Below, piece after piece: positions 7,897 through 16,848 of a stretch of 64,000 nucleotides of DNA. The notes beneath the pieces are model-generated. The model saw only the letters and a program-made list of their open reading frames with translations. It ran no database searches and had not been told where the DNA came from. Source of the DNA: Candidatus Poribacteria bacterium (GTDB lineage: Bacteria > Poribacteria > WGA-4E > WGA-3G); assembly GCA_007571305.1 (NCBI GenBank), contig RKRR01000078.1:1-64000 (forward strand). The letters are read 5' to 3'. Position 1 is the stretch's first letter. Each line of letters begins with the position of its first letter. The translations under genes and the position numbers were made by a program.

Positions 7897-10800
7897 ATGA
7901 TGAATTACAGAGAATTGTCGCTCCCACAACATCAGAAAAAAGAAATTCATCGGACTTTACTCAATGCTTCCGATAGAGCCGGTAGCGTAGATAGTGAATC
8001 TATATTGCGAAGCCTTCAAGAGCTCACCACCGACGACACAGACATCCAGACCTGCCTTGCAGATATCGTCATCCGCTTATTGAAAGCCGCTATAGACTCA
8101 CCCAACCCTGAAGCCGCTTTAAATCGTTTTTCACGTTTTGCAGAAGCATCGTTTAATCGCAGGGCACTCTATCAACTCTTGCGAGATGCACCGCACTTCA
8201 TACGTCCTATCATCTTAACTTTTGGTGCGTCCACCTATCTGTCTGAGATCCTCATTCGCACGCCTGAATATTTCTACGACATCATTGATCCGAATGTGAT
8301 GGAGAATCAGAAGAGCTCCGAGATGATGTATCAGGAGCTTGGCCAATCAATCTCACGGTTCGCTTCGGTCGAGCAGAAACTCCGCATCTTGCGGCGGTAT
8401 AAACGACGAGAGACGCTTCGTATTGGACTGCGCGACCTGCTTAAGATGGCAGATGTTGAAACAACAACGTTAGAGTTGAGCAATTTGGCAGAAGCGGCAC
8501 TGCAACACTGCTACGAAATCGGGCGTGACCAGATTATGAAACCGAAGTTCGGGACACCGTTGAATGAAGAAAGCACTGCCCCGTGCCGTTTCGCTATCAT
8601 CGGGATGGGAAAGTTAGGCGGCTATGAACTCAACTTCAGTTCCGATATTGATCTCATTTTTGTCTACTCAGACGACGCGCGGACAGATATGGGAAATGAC
8701 AATAGTGAATACTTCTCACGTTTGTGTGAATTTATCATCAAGGCGATGAGTGAGATAACCCCAGAGGGCTACGTCTTCCGTGTTGACATCCGCTTGCGTC
8801 CGGAAAGCAGCGCAGGTGTTATCATTCGCTCTATGGAGAGTTACGAAAGTTACTATGAAGGATGGGGTGACTTGTGGGAACGTCAAGCTTTAATTAAAGC
8901 CCGTCCTGTTGCCGGAGATATGGCTTTTGGCGACGAGTTCATCCGCATGATTCAACCGTTTGTGTATCAGCGTTATTTAGATGGTGTGACACTCACCGAG
9001 ATTAAGGCAGACATCCGACGTACCAAAGCCCGAATAGAAGAGCGGCTTGTCAGTGAAGGGTCGAATCTCGAGAAACATGTGAAACTCGGTCCAGGTGCTA
9101 TTCGTGATATTGAATTCACCGTACAGTGTCTTCAGATGATTCATGGTGCCAAGCAAAAGTCATTGTGTTCGCACAACACCTTGGAAGTACTTGCAGCACT
9201 CAAAGCGAGTACACTGCTCAGTGCGGAGGATGCGGACGCGCTCATGACGGCTTATAGATTTTTACGCACCGTTGAGAACTGCATTCAAATTGAAGCTGAT
9301 CAGCAGCGCTACCTGATTCCAGAAAGAGAAGCGGAAGAGCGGGAACTCGCCCGGCGCGTGGGATACCAACATACCGCAGAAACTGATGCATTAGAGGTGT
9401 TTCGAGAAAATTATCGTGCCCACACCGAACAGGTACGCCACATTTTTAACAAGATTACTGCGACTTCGATCCAGTCTGAAGATGGGCTTGACATCGCTGT
9501 TCTACTTTCCGAAGAAGACCCGCAACAATTAGAGACCTTTTTGAGTAAGTTCCGCTTTGAAAATGTAAGAAATGCGCAGCGTCTTTTAAGACAACTCGCG
9601 AACGGTGGAGACGGGATTCAATTCTCACCAAGTGTCCGACGCACCTTTTTCGCACTCGCACCGACACTCTTAAATATCTTACGCGACTCTCCTAATCCGG
9701 ATATGGCACTCCGTTACCTCTCGGCGTTCACGGACAAAGTGGGTGCGCGGAGCAGCTACTACACAATGTTCGCTGAAAAGCCGTCAACACTTGAAGTACT
9801 GACCCGTGTTTGTGGCTCAAGCTTATATCTCGCAGATATGCTCATCGCGAGTCCCGAACTCTTCGATCTGCTGACGGTACCTACGTTGATAGAACGCTCT
9901 AAGACACTCACTGAGAAACAAGCGGAGGCGTTGCAAGTGACAACTCAGCCACCTGAAGGGCGAATGCTGTCCATGTTGCGGCGGTATAAGAACGACGAGA
10001 TTTGGTGTATCGCCCTACGAAACATCCTTGGGAACGCGACATTGCCAGATACAACGCAAGAACTCTCTGATTTGGCTGAAGCTATTTTGCAAGCCATCTA
10101 TCCAGAAATTGAAGCAGAACTCCGCGAGAAGCACGGCACGCCACTTGCCCCTGATGGAACACCTGCAACGTTCGCTATCATTGCAATGGGTAAATTTGGC
10201 GGACGAGAATTGAACTTCAGCTCAGACTTAGACGTTATGTACGTCTACTCGGCAGATGGTGAAACGACACAAGGTATGCCAAACGTGGAGTATTTTTCAG
10301 ATGTCGGTTTGGAGTTAGTAAATCGACTTGCTGGAAATCAAGGGATGGGTATCTACGAAGTCGATTTGCGACTTCGTCCGCACGGGACAGGTGGTGCGAT
10401 TGCAATGTCGTTGGCAGGCTACCAGAATTACTACGATAACACCGCAGAAGTTTGGGAACGTCAGGCATTAACACGTGCGCGCGCCGTCGCCGGAGACATG
10501 GAACACCTCGGAAACCAATTTTTGGAAACCGCCCAGGCTTTCTGTTATGCGGATGCTCTCATGTCTGAGGAGATCGCCGAGATCGTGCATACACGTCAAC
10601 GACAGGAAGCACAAGCGACTCGAAGGACATCTACCCGACGTAGAAGGCGTGGCAAAACACAGACATCTACAGTTAATGTCAAGTCAGGATACGGCGGACT
10701 TGTGGATATAGAATTTGTTGTTCAAACCCTTCAATTGGTGTATGGCAGCGGAGAAACTTCTGTGCGTGTGCAAAACACACCCCTCGCAATTGATAGATTG

Positions 10801-11067
10801 TATAAGATTGGGGTGCTGACAGAAGAACAGCGCGATGGATTAGGGGAAGCGTATCAATTTCTCAGACGCGTTGAAAACGCCTTACGAATTGTACACGACC
10901 GAGCACTGGATGCGCTTCCTAAGAATCGTGCGGAACTCGGACAACTGGCGCGTCGTCTCGGATATACAGGAGGGAACGACAAACCCGCGGCAGAAACTTT
11001 TTTACGGGATTACGGAAGGTGGACGGAAACGACCCGTGCCCTTTTCAATCAGATTCTTGTTAAGTGA
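7897..11067 (+). CDS. glnE: Glutamine synthetase adenylyltransferase/deadenylylase
   Basis: Bifunctional enzyme that adds AMP to, and removes it from, glutamine synthetase in response to PII state. The protein has 1056 residues, longer than the roughly 950 of enterobacterial GlnE. Both nucleotidyltransferase domains are visible: GMGKLGGYELNFSSDIDLIF near residue 240 and MGKFGGRELNFSSDLDVMYV near 763, each followed by the second acidic site (RVDIRLRPES and EVDLRLRPHG) and a helical PII-uridylyltransferase-like domain. The two halves share further repeats (MLRRYKNDE, RRYKRRE). An arginine-rich stretch near residue 910 (TRRTSTRRRRRGK) interrupts the second half and is unusual. Start ATG follows GCGGAGG; a second ATG is directly next. 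Preceded by a sigma-70-like promoter. Gdh lies downstream, so this is a nitrogen-assimilation neighbourhood. Confidence 0.96.
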   Translation: MMNYRELSLPQHQKKEIHRTLLNASDRAGSVDSESILRSLQELTTDDTDIQTCLADIVIRLLKAAIDSPNPEAALNRFSRFAEASFNRRALYQLLRDAPHFIRPIILTFGASTYLSEILIRTPEYFYDIIDPNVMENQKSSEMMYQELGQSISRFASVEQKLRILRRYKRRETLRIGLRDLLKMADVETTTLELSNLAEAALQHCYEIGRDQIMKPKFGTPLNEESTAPCRFAIIGMGKLGGYELNFSSDIDLIFVYSDDARTDMGNDNSEYFSRLCEFIIKAMSEITPEGYVFRVDIRLRPESSAGVIIRSMESYESYYEGWGDLWERQALIKARPVAGDMAFGDEFIRMIQPFVYQRYLDGVTLTEIKADIRRTKARIEERLVSEGSNLEKHVKLGPGAIRDIEFTVQCLQMIHGAKQKSLCSHNTLEVLAALKASTLLSAEDADALMTAYRFLRTVENCIQIEADQQRYLIPEREAEERELARRVGYQHTAETDALEVFRENYRAHTEQVRHIFNKITATSIQSEDGLDIAVLLSEEDPQQLETFLSKFRFENVRNAQRLLRQLANGGDGIQFSPSVRRTFFALAPTLLNILRDSPNPDMALRYLSAFTDKVGARSSYYTMFAEKPSTLEVLTRVCGSSLYLADMLIASPELFDLLTVPTLIERSKTLTEKQAEALQVTTQPPEGRMLSMLRRYKNDEIWCIALRNILGNATLPDTTQELSDLAEAILQAIYPEIEAELREKHGTPLAPDGTPATFAIIAMGKFGGRELNFSSDLDVMYVYSADGETTQGMPNVEYFSDVGLELVNRLAGNQGMGIYEVDLRLRPHGTGGAIAMSLAGYQNYYDNTAEVWERQALTRARAVAGDMEHLGNQFLETAQAFCYADALMSEEIAEIVHTRQRQEAQATRRTSTRRRRRGKTQTSTVNVKSGYGGLVDIEFVVQTLQLVYGSGETSVRVQNTPLAIDRLYKIGVLTEEQRDGLGEAYQFLRRVENALRIVHDRALDALPKNRAELGQLARRLGYTGGNDKPAAETFLRDYGRWTETTRALFNQILVK

Positions 11068-11072
11068 TAATA

Positions 11073-11108
11073 TAACCCAAATTGCCAGTTTGTAGCATCA
11101 CCTGTTAA
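11073..11108 (+). repeat. Truncated end of a MITE family 2 element
   Basis: TAACCCAAATTGCCAG followed by TTTGTAGCATCACCTGTTA matches, in reverse orientation, the right end of the complete family 2 copies at 22568-22732 and 20406-20684. Only one end is present. Confidence 0.55.
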
Positions 11109-11137
11109 AATTTCACATATCTTTCTCTACATTTTTC

Positions 11138-11166
11138 TTGAGAAATCACAATGAACTTGCTAAAAT
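11138..11166 (+). promoter_or_regulatory. Sigma-70-type promoter for the NHL gene
   Basis: TTGAGA, 17-base spacer, TAAAAT, ending 35 bases before the start at 11202. Confidence 0.6.
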
Positions 11167-11201
11167 AGATGCCAATTCATTTTGGAGTAGGGAGAAAATT
11201 T

Positions 11202-12062
11202 ATGGTTTACGGACAAGGCACACATCAATATACTGTGCAAGAGAATTGGTGGACACTTCCAGACGGATGGGAGTTTGGGTGGGTCCCCGCTGTTGCTGTT
11301 GATTCACAAGATCGTGTCTATGTTTACAGTCGCAGCGAACATCCGATGGTTGTCTTCGATCGGGACGGCAATTTTATCGACTCTTGGGGCGATGACATTC
11401 TCAAGGACGCTCACGGGATTTTCATCGATGACGACGATAATATTTATTGTACGGAACGTGACACGCACGTGGTGCGGAAGTTCACCACGGATGGTGAGCT
11501 CCTGATGACGCTCGGCACGCCAGATGTACCCGGCGCGGAAGGCGAACCCTTCAATAAACCGACGGACTTGGCAATAGGACCCGATGGCGAAATGTACATC
11601 ACTGATGGTTACGGCAACGCTCGAGTCCACAAATACTCCCCCGAGGGTGAGTTAATTAAATCTTGGGGGCAGCCCGGTACAGGTCCCAGTGAGTTTGACC
11701 TCCCGCATTGTGTGAGAGTCGATCCGCGCAATAGGCTCATGGTTGCCGATAGAGAAAACAATCGCATCCAATTCTTTACCCTTGACGGTGAGTATATCGA
11801 GGAATGGAGTGGCTTGGCACATCCAGATACGATCTACATCGACGAAGAGGAACTCGTCTATATCGCAGAGTTGGATCAACGTATTACAATCATGACATTG
11901 GATGGTGAGGTTGTCTCTCGATGGGGTAGCGAACGCGGCAGTTCCGTCCCTGGTGAATTTATGGCATGCCCGCACGGAATATGGTTAGATTCGCACGGCG
12001 ATATGTACGTTGGCGAAGTTCAAGCAGACGCACGTCTTCAAAAATTCATTCGTCAAAGGTAG
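11202..12062 (+). CDS. NHL-repeat six-bladed propeller protein
   Basis: NHL-type beta-propeller of 286 residues related to peptidyl-alpha-hydroxyglycine alpha-amidating lyase. Blades of the form G-x-A-V-D-x-x-x-R-V-Y-V recur: AVAVDSQDRVYVYSR, HGIFIDDDDNIYCTE, TDLAIGPDGEMYITDG, HCVRVDPRNRLMVADR, DTIYIDEEELVYIAE, HGIWLDSHGDMYVGE, which makes six. There is no signal peptide, so it is probably cytoplasmic despite the frequent secretion of this family. Start at 11202 is supported by AGGGAG upstream and by beginning at MVYGQGTHQY. Function unknown: NHL proteins act as lyases or as binding platforms. Monocistronic with its own promoter. Confidence 0.82.
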   Translation: MVYGQGTHQYTVQENWWTLPDGWEFGWVPAVAVDSQDRVYVYSRSEHPMVVFDRDGNFIDSWGDDILKDAHGIFIDDDDNIYCTERDTHVVRKFTTDGELLMTLGTPDVPGAEGEPFNKPTDLAIGPDGEMYITDGYGNARVHKYSPEGELIKSWGQPGTGPSEFDLPHCVRVDPRNRLMVADRENNRIQFFTLDGEYIEEWSGLAHPDTIYIDEEELVYIAELDQRITIMTLDGEVVSRWGSERGSSVPGEFMACPHGIWLDSHGDMYVGEVQADARLQKFIRQR

Positions 12063-12078
12063 CAAGAGCAGCTTTTAG

Positions 12079-12141
12079 TTATCAGTTATCGGTTAAGAGG
12101 TTTGCGTTTAACAAAACCCTCTTGTAACTGATAACTGATAA
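12079..12141. repeat. Long hairpin repeat (CAGTTATC family)
   Basis: An imperfect palindrome: CAGTTATCGGTTAAGAGG pairs with CCCTCTTGTAACTGATAACTG (inner and outer arms) around a short loop. A second, shorter copy with the same core lies at 19621-19658. Degenerate pieces of the same text (CAGTCATC, CAGCAGTC, ACTGATGACTG) occur in many intergenic gaps of the window. Confidence 0.65.
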
Positions 12142-12327
12142 AAACTTTCTTGTCATCGACAGCCAATAATCCATAACCATTACGGGGTTTTCATCGATAC
12201 TGACGATAATATCTTTAAAAAAAATTAGTAACCAATCCCAAGTCTGAAACGAAGTGGCAGGCGACTCCAGAGAGAAGTCTATTACATCCAAGGTCTACGG
12301 CGTTTCTCCACAAGGTATCACTAAAAT

Positions 12328-13749
12328 ATGGCAGAAAGTTTCTCGTTTTTCCAGAAAGTGAATAAGGATTTTGACAGGGCTGCCCGATTCACTGACTATC
12401 CGCGCGGACTTTTGGAGCAGATAAAGATTTGTAATAGTTCATGCCATTTCACATTTCCGATAAAACGGGACGACGGGACTATCCAAACCATACACGGTTG
12501 GCGAGCGGAACACAGCCATCATAAACTTCCAACGAAAGGTGGTATCCGTTACAGTACTCTCGTTAACGAAGACGAGATAATGGCACTTGCGGCATTGATG
12601 ACCTACAAGTGCGCGCTTGTTGATGTGCCTTTCGGTGGTGCCAAAGGTGGCATTCAACTGGATAGACGCGAGTATTCCGAAAGCGAATTGGAGCGCATTA
12701 CCCGCCGTTATACATACGAACTGATCCAGAAAAATTACATCGGACCCGGAGTAGATGTACCGGCACCGGATTTCGGGACTGGCGAGACTGAGATGGCGTG
12801 GATTCTGGATACCTATATCACAATGGCACCTGACAAACTGAATGCGATCGCATGTGTAACGGGGAAGCCGATCGAACAAAACGGAATTCATGGACGGAAA
12901 GGTGCCACTGGACGCGGAGTCGTCTTCGGTCTACAGGAAGCATGCAGTTTTGCAGAGGATATGAAACCGCTTGGGCTATCCCCCGGTTTACACGGAAAAA
13001 GCATCATCATCCAAGGGTTTGGTAATGTCGGCTACCATGCTGCCAAGTTTCTGGTGGAGGCGGATGCTCGCGTCATTGGGGTTATTGAGCGAAATGGCGG
13101 CATCTATGATCCGCGGGGATTTGATGTCGAAAAAGTCGCCGTGTACCTTGCGGAAACCGGCTCCCTCCGCGGGTACCCGGGTGCTGAACTCATTGAGAAT
13201 CCGAGTGATGGGCTGGAATTAGCATGTGATATTCTAATCCCCGCTGCGCTTGAAAATCAACTCACAGCAGAAAACGCACCCGGAATCAAAGCCGCTATTG
13301 TCGCTGAAGCTGCGAATGGTCCCACAACACTCACTGCTGATGAAATTCTCCAAAAACGAGGGACTATGATTATACCGGACACTTTCCTCAACGCAGGCGG
13401 TGTTGCTGTTTCCTATTTCGAGTGGCTTCGAAATCTATCACATGTACAATTGGGGAGACTCGGCAAACGTTTTGAAGACCAAACCCGACACGCGATGCGT
13501 CATGCGATTGAGAAAGCGACTGGCTATAAATTCTCAGAAGATGAACTTGGGTTGATACACGGTGCCGATGAGGAGGACCTCGTGAACTCTGGACTCCAAG
13601 ATACAATGATAACTGCCTATCAAGAGATACGCGAAACCCGCATGAAGTACAGCAGTGAAAACGGTCCTGTGGATTACCGAACCGCGGCATTTATCAATGC
13701 CATTCATAGGATCGCACAGTCCTATATACAAATGGGTATTTTCCCATAG
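12328..13749 (+). CDS. gdhA: Glutamate dehydrogenase (Glu/Leu/Phe/Val dehydrogenase family)
   Basis: Amino-acid dehydrogenase of 473 residues that interconverts 2-oxoglutarate plus ammonia and glutamate. The substrate domain carries KGGIRY, the catalytic lysine segment CALVDVPFGGAKGGI and PAPDFGTGETEM. The nucleotide domain shows the Rossmann motif IQGFGNVG near residue 232, and AEAANGPTT is the usual cofactor loop. The C-terminus contains NAGGVAVSYFEW. Length and motifs match the hexameric class. Leu or Phe specificity is not excluded by sequence alone, but the full set fits GDH best. No strong ribosome binding site is visible before the ATG. Located two genes after glnE. Confidence 0.92.
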   Translation: MAESFSFFQKVNKDFDRAARFTDYPRGLLEQIKICNSSCHFTFPIKRDDGTIQTIHGWRAEHSHHKLPTKGGIRYSTLVNEDEIMALAALMTYKCALVDVPFGGAKGGIQLDRREYSESELERITRRYTYELIQKNYIGPGVDVPAPDFGTGETEMAWILDTYITMAPDKLNAIACVTGKPIEQNGIHGRKGATGRGVVFGLQEACSFAEDMKPLGLSPGLHGKSIIIQGFGNVGYHAAKFLVEADARVIGVIERNGGIYDPRGFDVEKVAVYLAETGSLRGYPGAELIENPSDGLELACDILIPAALENQLTAENAPGIKAAIVAEAANGPTTLTADEILQKRGTMIIPDTFLNAGGVAVSYFEWLRNLSHVQLGRLGKRFEDQTRHAMRHAIEKATGYKFSEDELGLIHGADEEDLVNSGLQDTMITAYQEIRETRMKYSSENGPVDYRTAAFINAIHRIAQSYIQMGIFP

Positions 13750-13977
13750 TTTAGAAAGAGATAAGGTTAAGAAACCCCGCCGGGGCCGTTTGTTGGATGT
13801 TACGGGTTGGATTGTCTACAGCGTGTCTTGTAGATAACTTGAACGTATTGTCCCATCAGAATTTCTGCTCATCACAGAACTTCTAAATCCCCTTATCAGA
13901 GGGCTGGCAGACATGCAAAATAAAGAATCTCTTTAGAGTAGGCAAATTAATGTTTATGAAATCAGCTCTATATCTTT

Positions 13978-14098
13978 CAGGACTTACGCATGCTGCTCTT
14001 TTGTAGCAGAACCTGTTAGGTTGTGCCACGAGAACACCTGTGTTTTTTGGGTTTTGCCTCTCATAAAACGTACTATGGTCAAAATTGCGTAAGTCCTG
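13978..14098. repeat. MITE family 3 copy
   Basis: A 121 bp element with perfect terminal inverted repeats CAGGACTTACGCA and TGCGTAAGTCCTG. The interior includes TTGTAGCAGAACCTGTTAGG, the module shared with families 1 and 2. The copy at 57830-57948 aligns over its whole length in the opposite orientation. It occupies most of the 395 bp gap between gdhA and pdxJ; apart from a CTAAATCCCCTTATCAG tract (also at about 30525) I see nothing else in that gap. Confidence 0.8.
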
Positions 14099-14144
14099 TC
14101 TTTCTAAAATTTACCACTAAAAACAACAAAAAGGAACATAAAAG

Positions 14145-14897
14145 ATGATTTGTCTCAGTGTGAATGTAAATAAAATCGCAACACTGCGGAATTCGCGAGG
14201 GGGTGATGTTCCGGATGTCCTCACCGCTGTTGACACCTGCATTGCCGCTGGTGCCCAAGGTATTACTGTGCATCCGCGTGAGGATCAACGTCATATCAGA
14301 CCTACAGATGTGCAAGACATCGCCGAACGGTTAATGGAAATCAATACGCAAAAAAGACCCAATATTGAATATAACATTGAAGGCGATCCGAGACCGGATC
14401 TTATTGATATGGTGCTACGCACAAAACCGACGCAATGCACGCTCGTCCCTGTTGTCACGGGTGAGATAACGAGCCACACCGTCTGGGATATTCGCAAAGA
14501 TGGCGATATGTTGAAACCGATCATCGCTGCGTTGAAAAACGCGGACATCCGTGTGAGTCTATTTAGTGGAACCGATGTGGAACAGATAGCAAGAACGCAT
14601 GACATCGGCGCAGACAGAATTGAATTATATACTGCCCCTTATGCGATGGCACAGACGAAGCCAGAGATCGAAGGCGAGTTCGCACTGCTGGAAAACGCTG
14701 CGGTGAAAGCAGTGGATTTAGGGCTTGGTGTCAACGCAGGACACGATCTCGATCTTGAAAATTTACCATTGATGCAGAAATTAACGGGACTCCTTGAAGT
14801 TTCGATTGGGCATCATTTGATGGCAGACGCGCTCTATATCGGATTGGAAGCCGCCGTCAAAGCCTATAGACGTGCATTGGGGCAGCAGACGACATGA
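14145..14897 (+). CDS. pdxJ: Pyridoxine 5'-phosphate synthase
   Basis: PdxJ, a TIM-barrel enzyme that condenses 1-deoxyxylulose 5-phosphate with 3-amino-2-oxopropyl phosphate in the last step of de novo vitamin B6 synthesis. The 250-residue length is typical. Signature segments are present: LSVNVNKIATLRNSRGG at the N-terminus, ITVHPREDQRHI with the catalytic histidine and phosphate-binding arginines, CTLVPV, RVSLFSGTD, and GVNAGHDLDLENLP plus SIGHHLMADALYIG at the C-terminus. Its last four bases overlap the start of the HAD gene (ATGA), so the two are translationally coupled. Confidence 0.95.
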   Translation: MICLSVNVNKIATLRNSRGGDVPDVLTAVDTCIAAGAQGITVHPREDQRHIRPTDVQDIAERLMEINTQKRPNIEYNIEGDPRPDLIDMVLRTKPTQCTLVPVVTGEITSHTVWDIRKDGDMLKPIIAALKNADIRVSLFSGTDVEQIARTHDIGADRIELYTAPYAMAQTKPEIEGEFALLENAAVKAVDLGLGVNAGHDLDLENLPLMQKLTGLLEVSIGHHLMADALYIGLEAAVKAYRRALGQQTT

Positions 14898-15535
14898 CAG
14901 AATCCAAAACATGTGCCATCTTCGACTTAGATGGCACAATCATCCGTCTCTCCTCAGAGCAGGTTTTTCTGACGTATCTGCTGAACCACGGTGAGATCCC
15001 TATACCGAATTTGCTTGCATGGACATCCAATTTTCTGAGGGTTAAGTCTCTGCCAGTAGCAAAATCTAACAAAATTTACCTCCGCGGTTTAGAAGAAGAT
15101 CGCATCCATGAGATTGCACGCCGCTGTTTTGTTGACCCGTTGCGTCCGAGTATCGCACCCCACATTTCTGATTTGATCCATGCCCACCGCGCCGAAGGCC
15201 GAACAGTCATTCTCATGTCGGGTTCGTTGTCGTTCCTCGTCCATCCATTTCATGAGCATTTTCAAACCGATATGATGGTCGCTCACGAATTGGAGGTGGT
15301 CGATGGAAGGTTCACAGGAAAACGCATCGGACTGCATCCTTTCGCAGAAAACAAAGCGAAACTTACCCAACAACTCGTAACTGAACACGGTTTTGACCTG
15401 AGTGCTTCTTATGCATACGGCAATCACCACACGGATGCATACAAACTGGAATTGTTCGGACATCCTGTTGCCGTCAACCCAGACCAACAACTCAGGCGCA
15501 TTGCGATGGAAAAGGGCTGGCAAATAGAACAATGA
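14894..15535 (+). CDS. HAD-IB family phosphatase (SerB-like)
   Basis: Haloacid dehalogenase-fold hydrolase of 213 residues. Motif I is FDLDGT (D11 and D13), motif II is ILMSGS in the position of the family serine, and the late ASYAYGNHHTDAYKLE is motif III/IV. The class IB group contains phosphoserine phosphatases and related enzymes with an FxxxP cap. Substrate uncertain. It overlaps pdxJ upstream and the acetyltransferase downstream by four bases each, so the three form one operon. A link to serine or B6 metabolism is possible but not shown. Confidence 0.85.
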   Translation: MTESKTCAIFDLDGTIIRLSSEQVFLTYLLNHGEIPIPNLLAWTSNFLRVKSLPVAKSNKIYLRGLEEDRIHEIARRCFVDPLRPSIAPHISDLIHAHRAEGRTVILMSGSLSFLVHPFHEHFQTDMMVAHELEVVDGRFTGKRIGLHPFAENKAKLTQQLVTEHGFDLSASYAYGNHHTDAYKLELFGHPVAVNPDQQLRRIAMEKGWQIEQ

Positions 15536-16116
15536 TTCAATCTACTACGGTTATTGTCGAAACCGACCGTTTGGTCGTTAGGCTGCTCCGCCATTCCGAT
15601 GTAGATGCAATGAATCGTGTCTTTGGAGATCCGGAAGTGATGCGCTTTGGAAACGGCGTTCAGACCTCTGAATGGGTGCGTAATTGGCTCTGTTGCTGTC
15701 TTGCGAATTATCAGGAGAAGTCAGGAGTCGGACCGTGGGCAGTAATTGAAAAAAGCAGCGCAGAAGTGATTGGCTACTGTGGTATGTTTTACTTTTCCAA
15801 TGTGTGTGGGCAACCGGAAACGGAGATCGGTTATCGATTGGCGCGTTCATATTGGGGACGCGGTTATGCAACCGAAGCCGCACGTGCAGTGCTCAATTAT
15901 GCGTTTAACATTTTGCGTTTGCCGCGGTTGATTTCGATAATTGATCCATTCAACGTTCGCTCAATCCGTGTCGCTGAGAAACTCGGCATGCGTTACGAAA
16001 AAGATGTCATGTTTGAAGGATACACGCATCCAGACAACGTCTACGCAATTGAATATGGAAAAGTTGAGGAAACAGAGGACTGTGAAGGAATCAACACCGA
16101 AGACGACACGACTTGA
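15532..16116 (+). CDS. GNAT-family N-acetyltransferase (RimJ-like)
   Basis: GNAT acetyltransferase of 194 residues, RimJ/RimL subgroup. The early TDRLVVRLLRHSDVDAMNRV is the subgroup's typical opening. GYRLARSYWGRGYATEAARA holds the acetyl-CoA pyrophosphate loop (Q/RxxGxG/A) and IDPFNVRSIRVAEKLGMRYE is the conserved end. Target unknown: members acetylate ribosomal protein N-termini, amines or antibiotics. Start overlaps the previous stop by four bases (ATGA). The C-terminal 35 bases overlap the pseudouridine synthase gene. Confidence 0.87.
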   Translation: MIQSTTVIVETDRLVVRLLRHSDVDAMNRVFGDPEVMRFGNGVQTSEWVRNWLCCCLANYQEKSGVGPWAVIEKSSAEVIGYCGMFYFSNVCGQPETEIGYRLARSYWGRGYATEAARAVLNYAFNILRLPRLISIIDPFNVRSIRVAEKLGMRYEKDVMFEGYTHPDNVYAIEYGKVEETEDCEGINTEDDTT

Positions 16117-16816
16117 AAAGTATATTGCTACCTCAGGAATTGCCTCTCGGAGGGCTGTGAAAAAGAGCATCCGAGCCGGTGTAGTCACTGTCAACGGCGA
16201 GTCGATTTTGGTTCCGGGACACCCGATTAATGTGGAAATGGATACTGTTGAATTCGAGGGGAAACGGGTTGAACCCTTAGTTGAACACATCTATCTAATG
16301 CTGAACAAACCCGCGGGCTACCTAACGACGCGCCGCGATGAACGCAGACGACCTACCGTCATGGATCTCGTCGCAGAGCTACCCGATACCATCTATCCTG
16401 TCGGACGCTTGGACTTGGAAACCGAGGGGCTTCTTCTTTTTACAAACGATGGAGACTTTGCTTACCGGTTGCTACATCCGAGCCATGAAGTAGAGAAGAC
16501 TTATCTCGTGTGGGCGAAGGGTGTGTCGGACGACGACGCGATTCAACGGTTGCGCCAAGGTGTTATGATTCCGAGCGGCACGACGGCACCAGCGAAGGTC
16601 AAACGTTTAAGAGTCAATAAAGATGGAGCGACAACGAAATTTGAGGTCGTAATTCACGAGGGGAAGAAACGGCAGGTACGTTTAATGTTTAAAGCCGTGG
16701 GGCACCCGGTAATCCGTTTGAAACGGGTCCAAATCGGTAATTTGGAGTTAGGCAATCTTCCGTCTGGAGAGTATAGATTTCTAACCTCAGCGGAGATATC
16801 TGAGTTGATGCGGTAG
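16082..16816 (+). CDS. rluB: rRNA pseudouridine synthase (RluB/RsuA family)
   Basis: Pseudouridine synthase with an N-terminal S4 RNA-binding domain (LEKYIATSGIASRRAVKKSI) and a catalytic domain with VGRLDLETEGLLLFTNDG, where the aspartate of GRLD is the nucleophile. KTYLVWAKG and HEGKKRQVRLMFKAVGHPV are further RsuA/RluB signatures. It is expected to modify 23S U2605 or 16S U516; the two subgroups cannot be separated with certainty here. The start is uncertain: GTG at 16082 has GAGGA 11 bases upstream, whereas ATG at 16055 lacks a ribosome binding site. Either way it overlaps the acetyltransferase gene. Confidence 0.88.
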   Translation: MKESTPKTTRLEKYIATSGIASRRAVKKSIRAGVVTVNGESILVPGHPINVEMDTVEFEGKRVEPLVEHIYLMLNKPAGYLTTRRDERRRPTVMDLVAELPDTIYPVGRLDLETEGLLLFTNDGDFAYRLLHPSHEVEKTYLVWAKGVSDDDAIQRLRQGVMIPSGTTAPAKVKRLRVNKDGATTKFEVVIHEGKKRQVRLMFKAVGHPVIRLKRVQIGNLELGNLPSGEYRFLTSAEISELMR

Positions 16817-16840
16817 GCGCGATTTCTAACCGCGCCTACC
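16812..16840. terminator. Hairpin between convergent genes
   Basis: GGTAGGCGCG and CGCGCCTACC arms around a short loop form a strong stem that includes the rluB stop codon and ends nine bases from the convergent stop at 16849. No clear T-run. Possible bidirectional terminator, or a REP-like hairpin. Confidence 0.45.
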
Positions 16841-16848
16841 GGAGATTG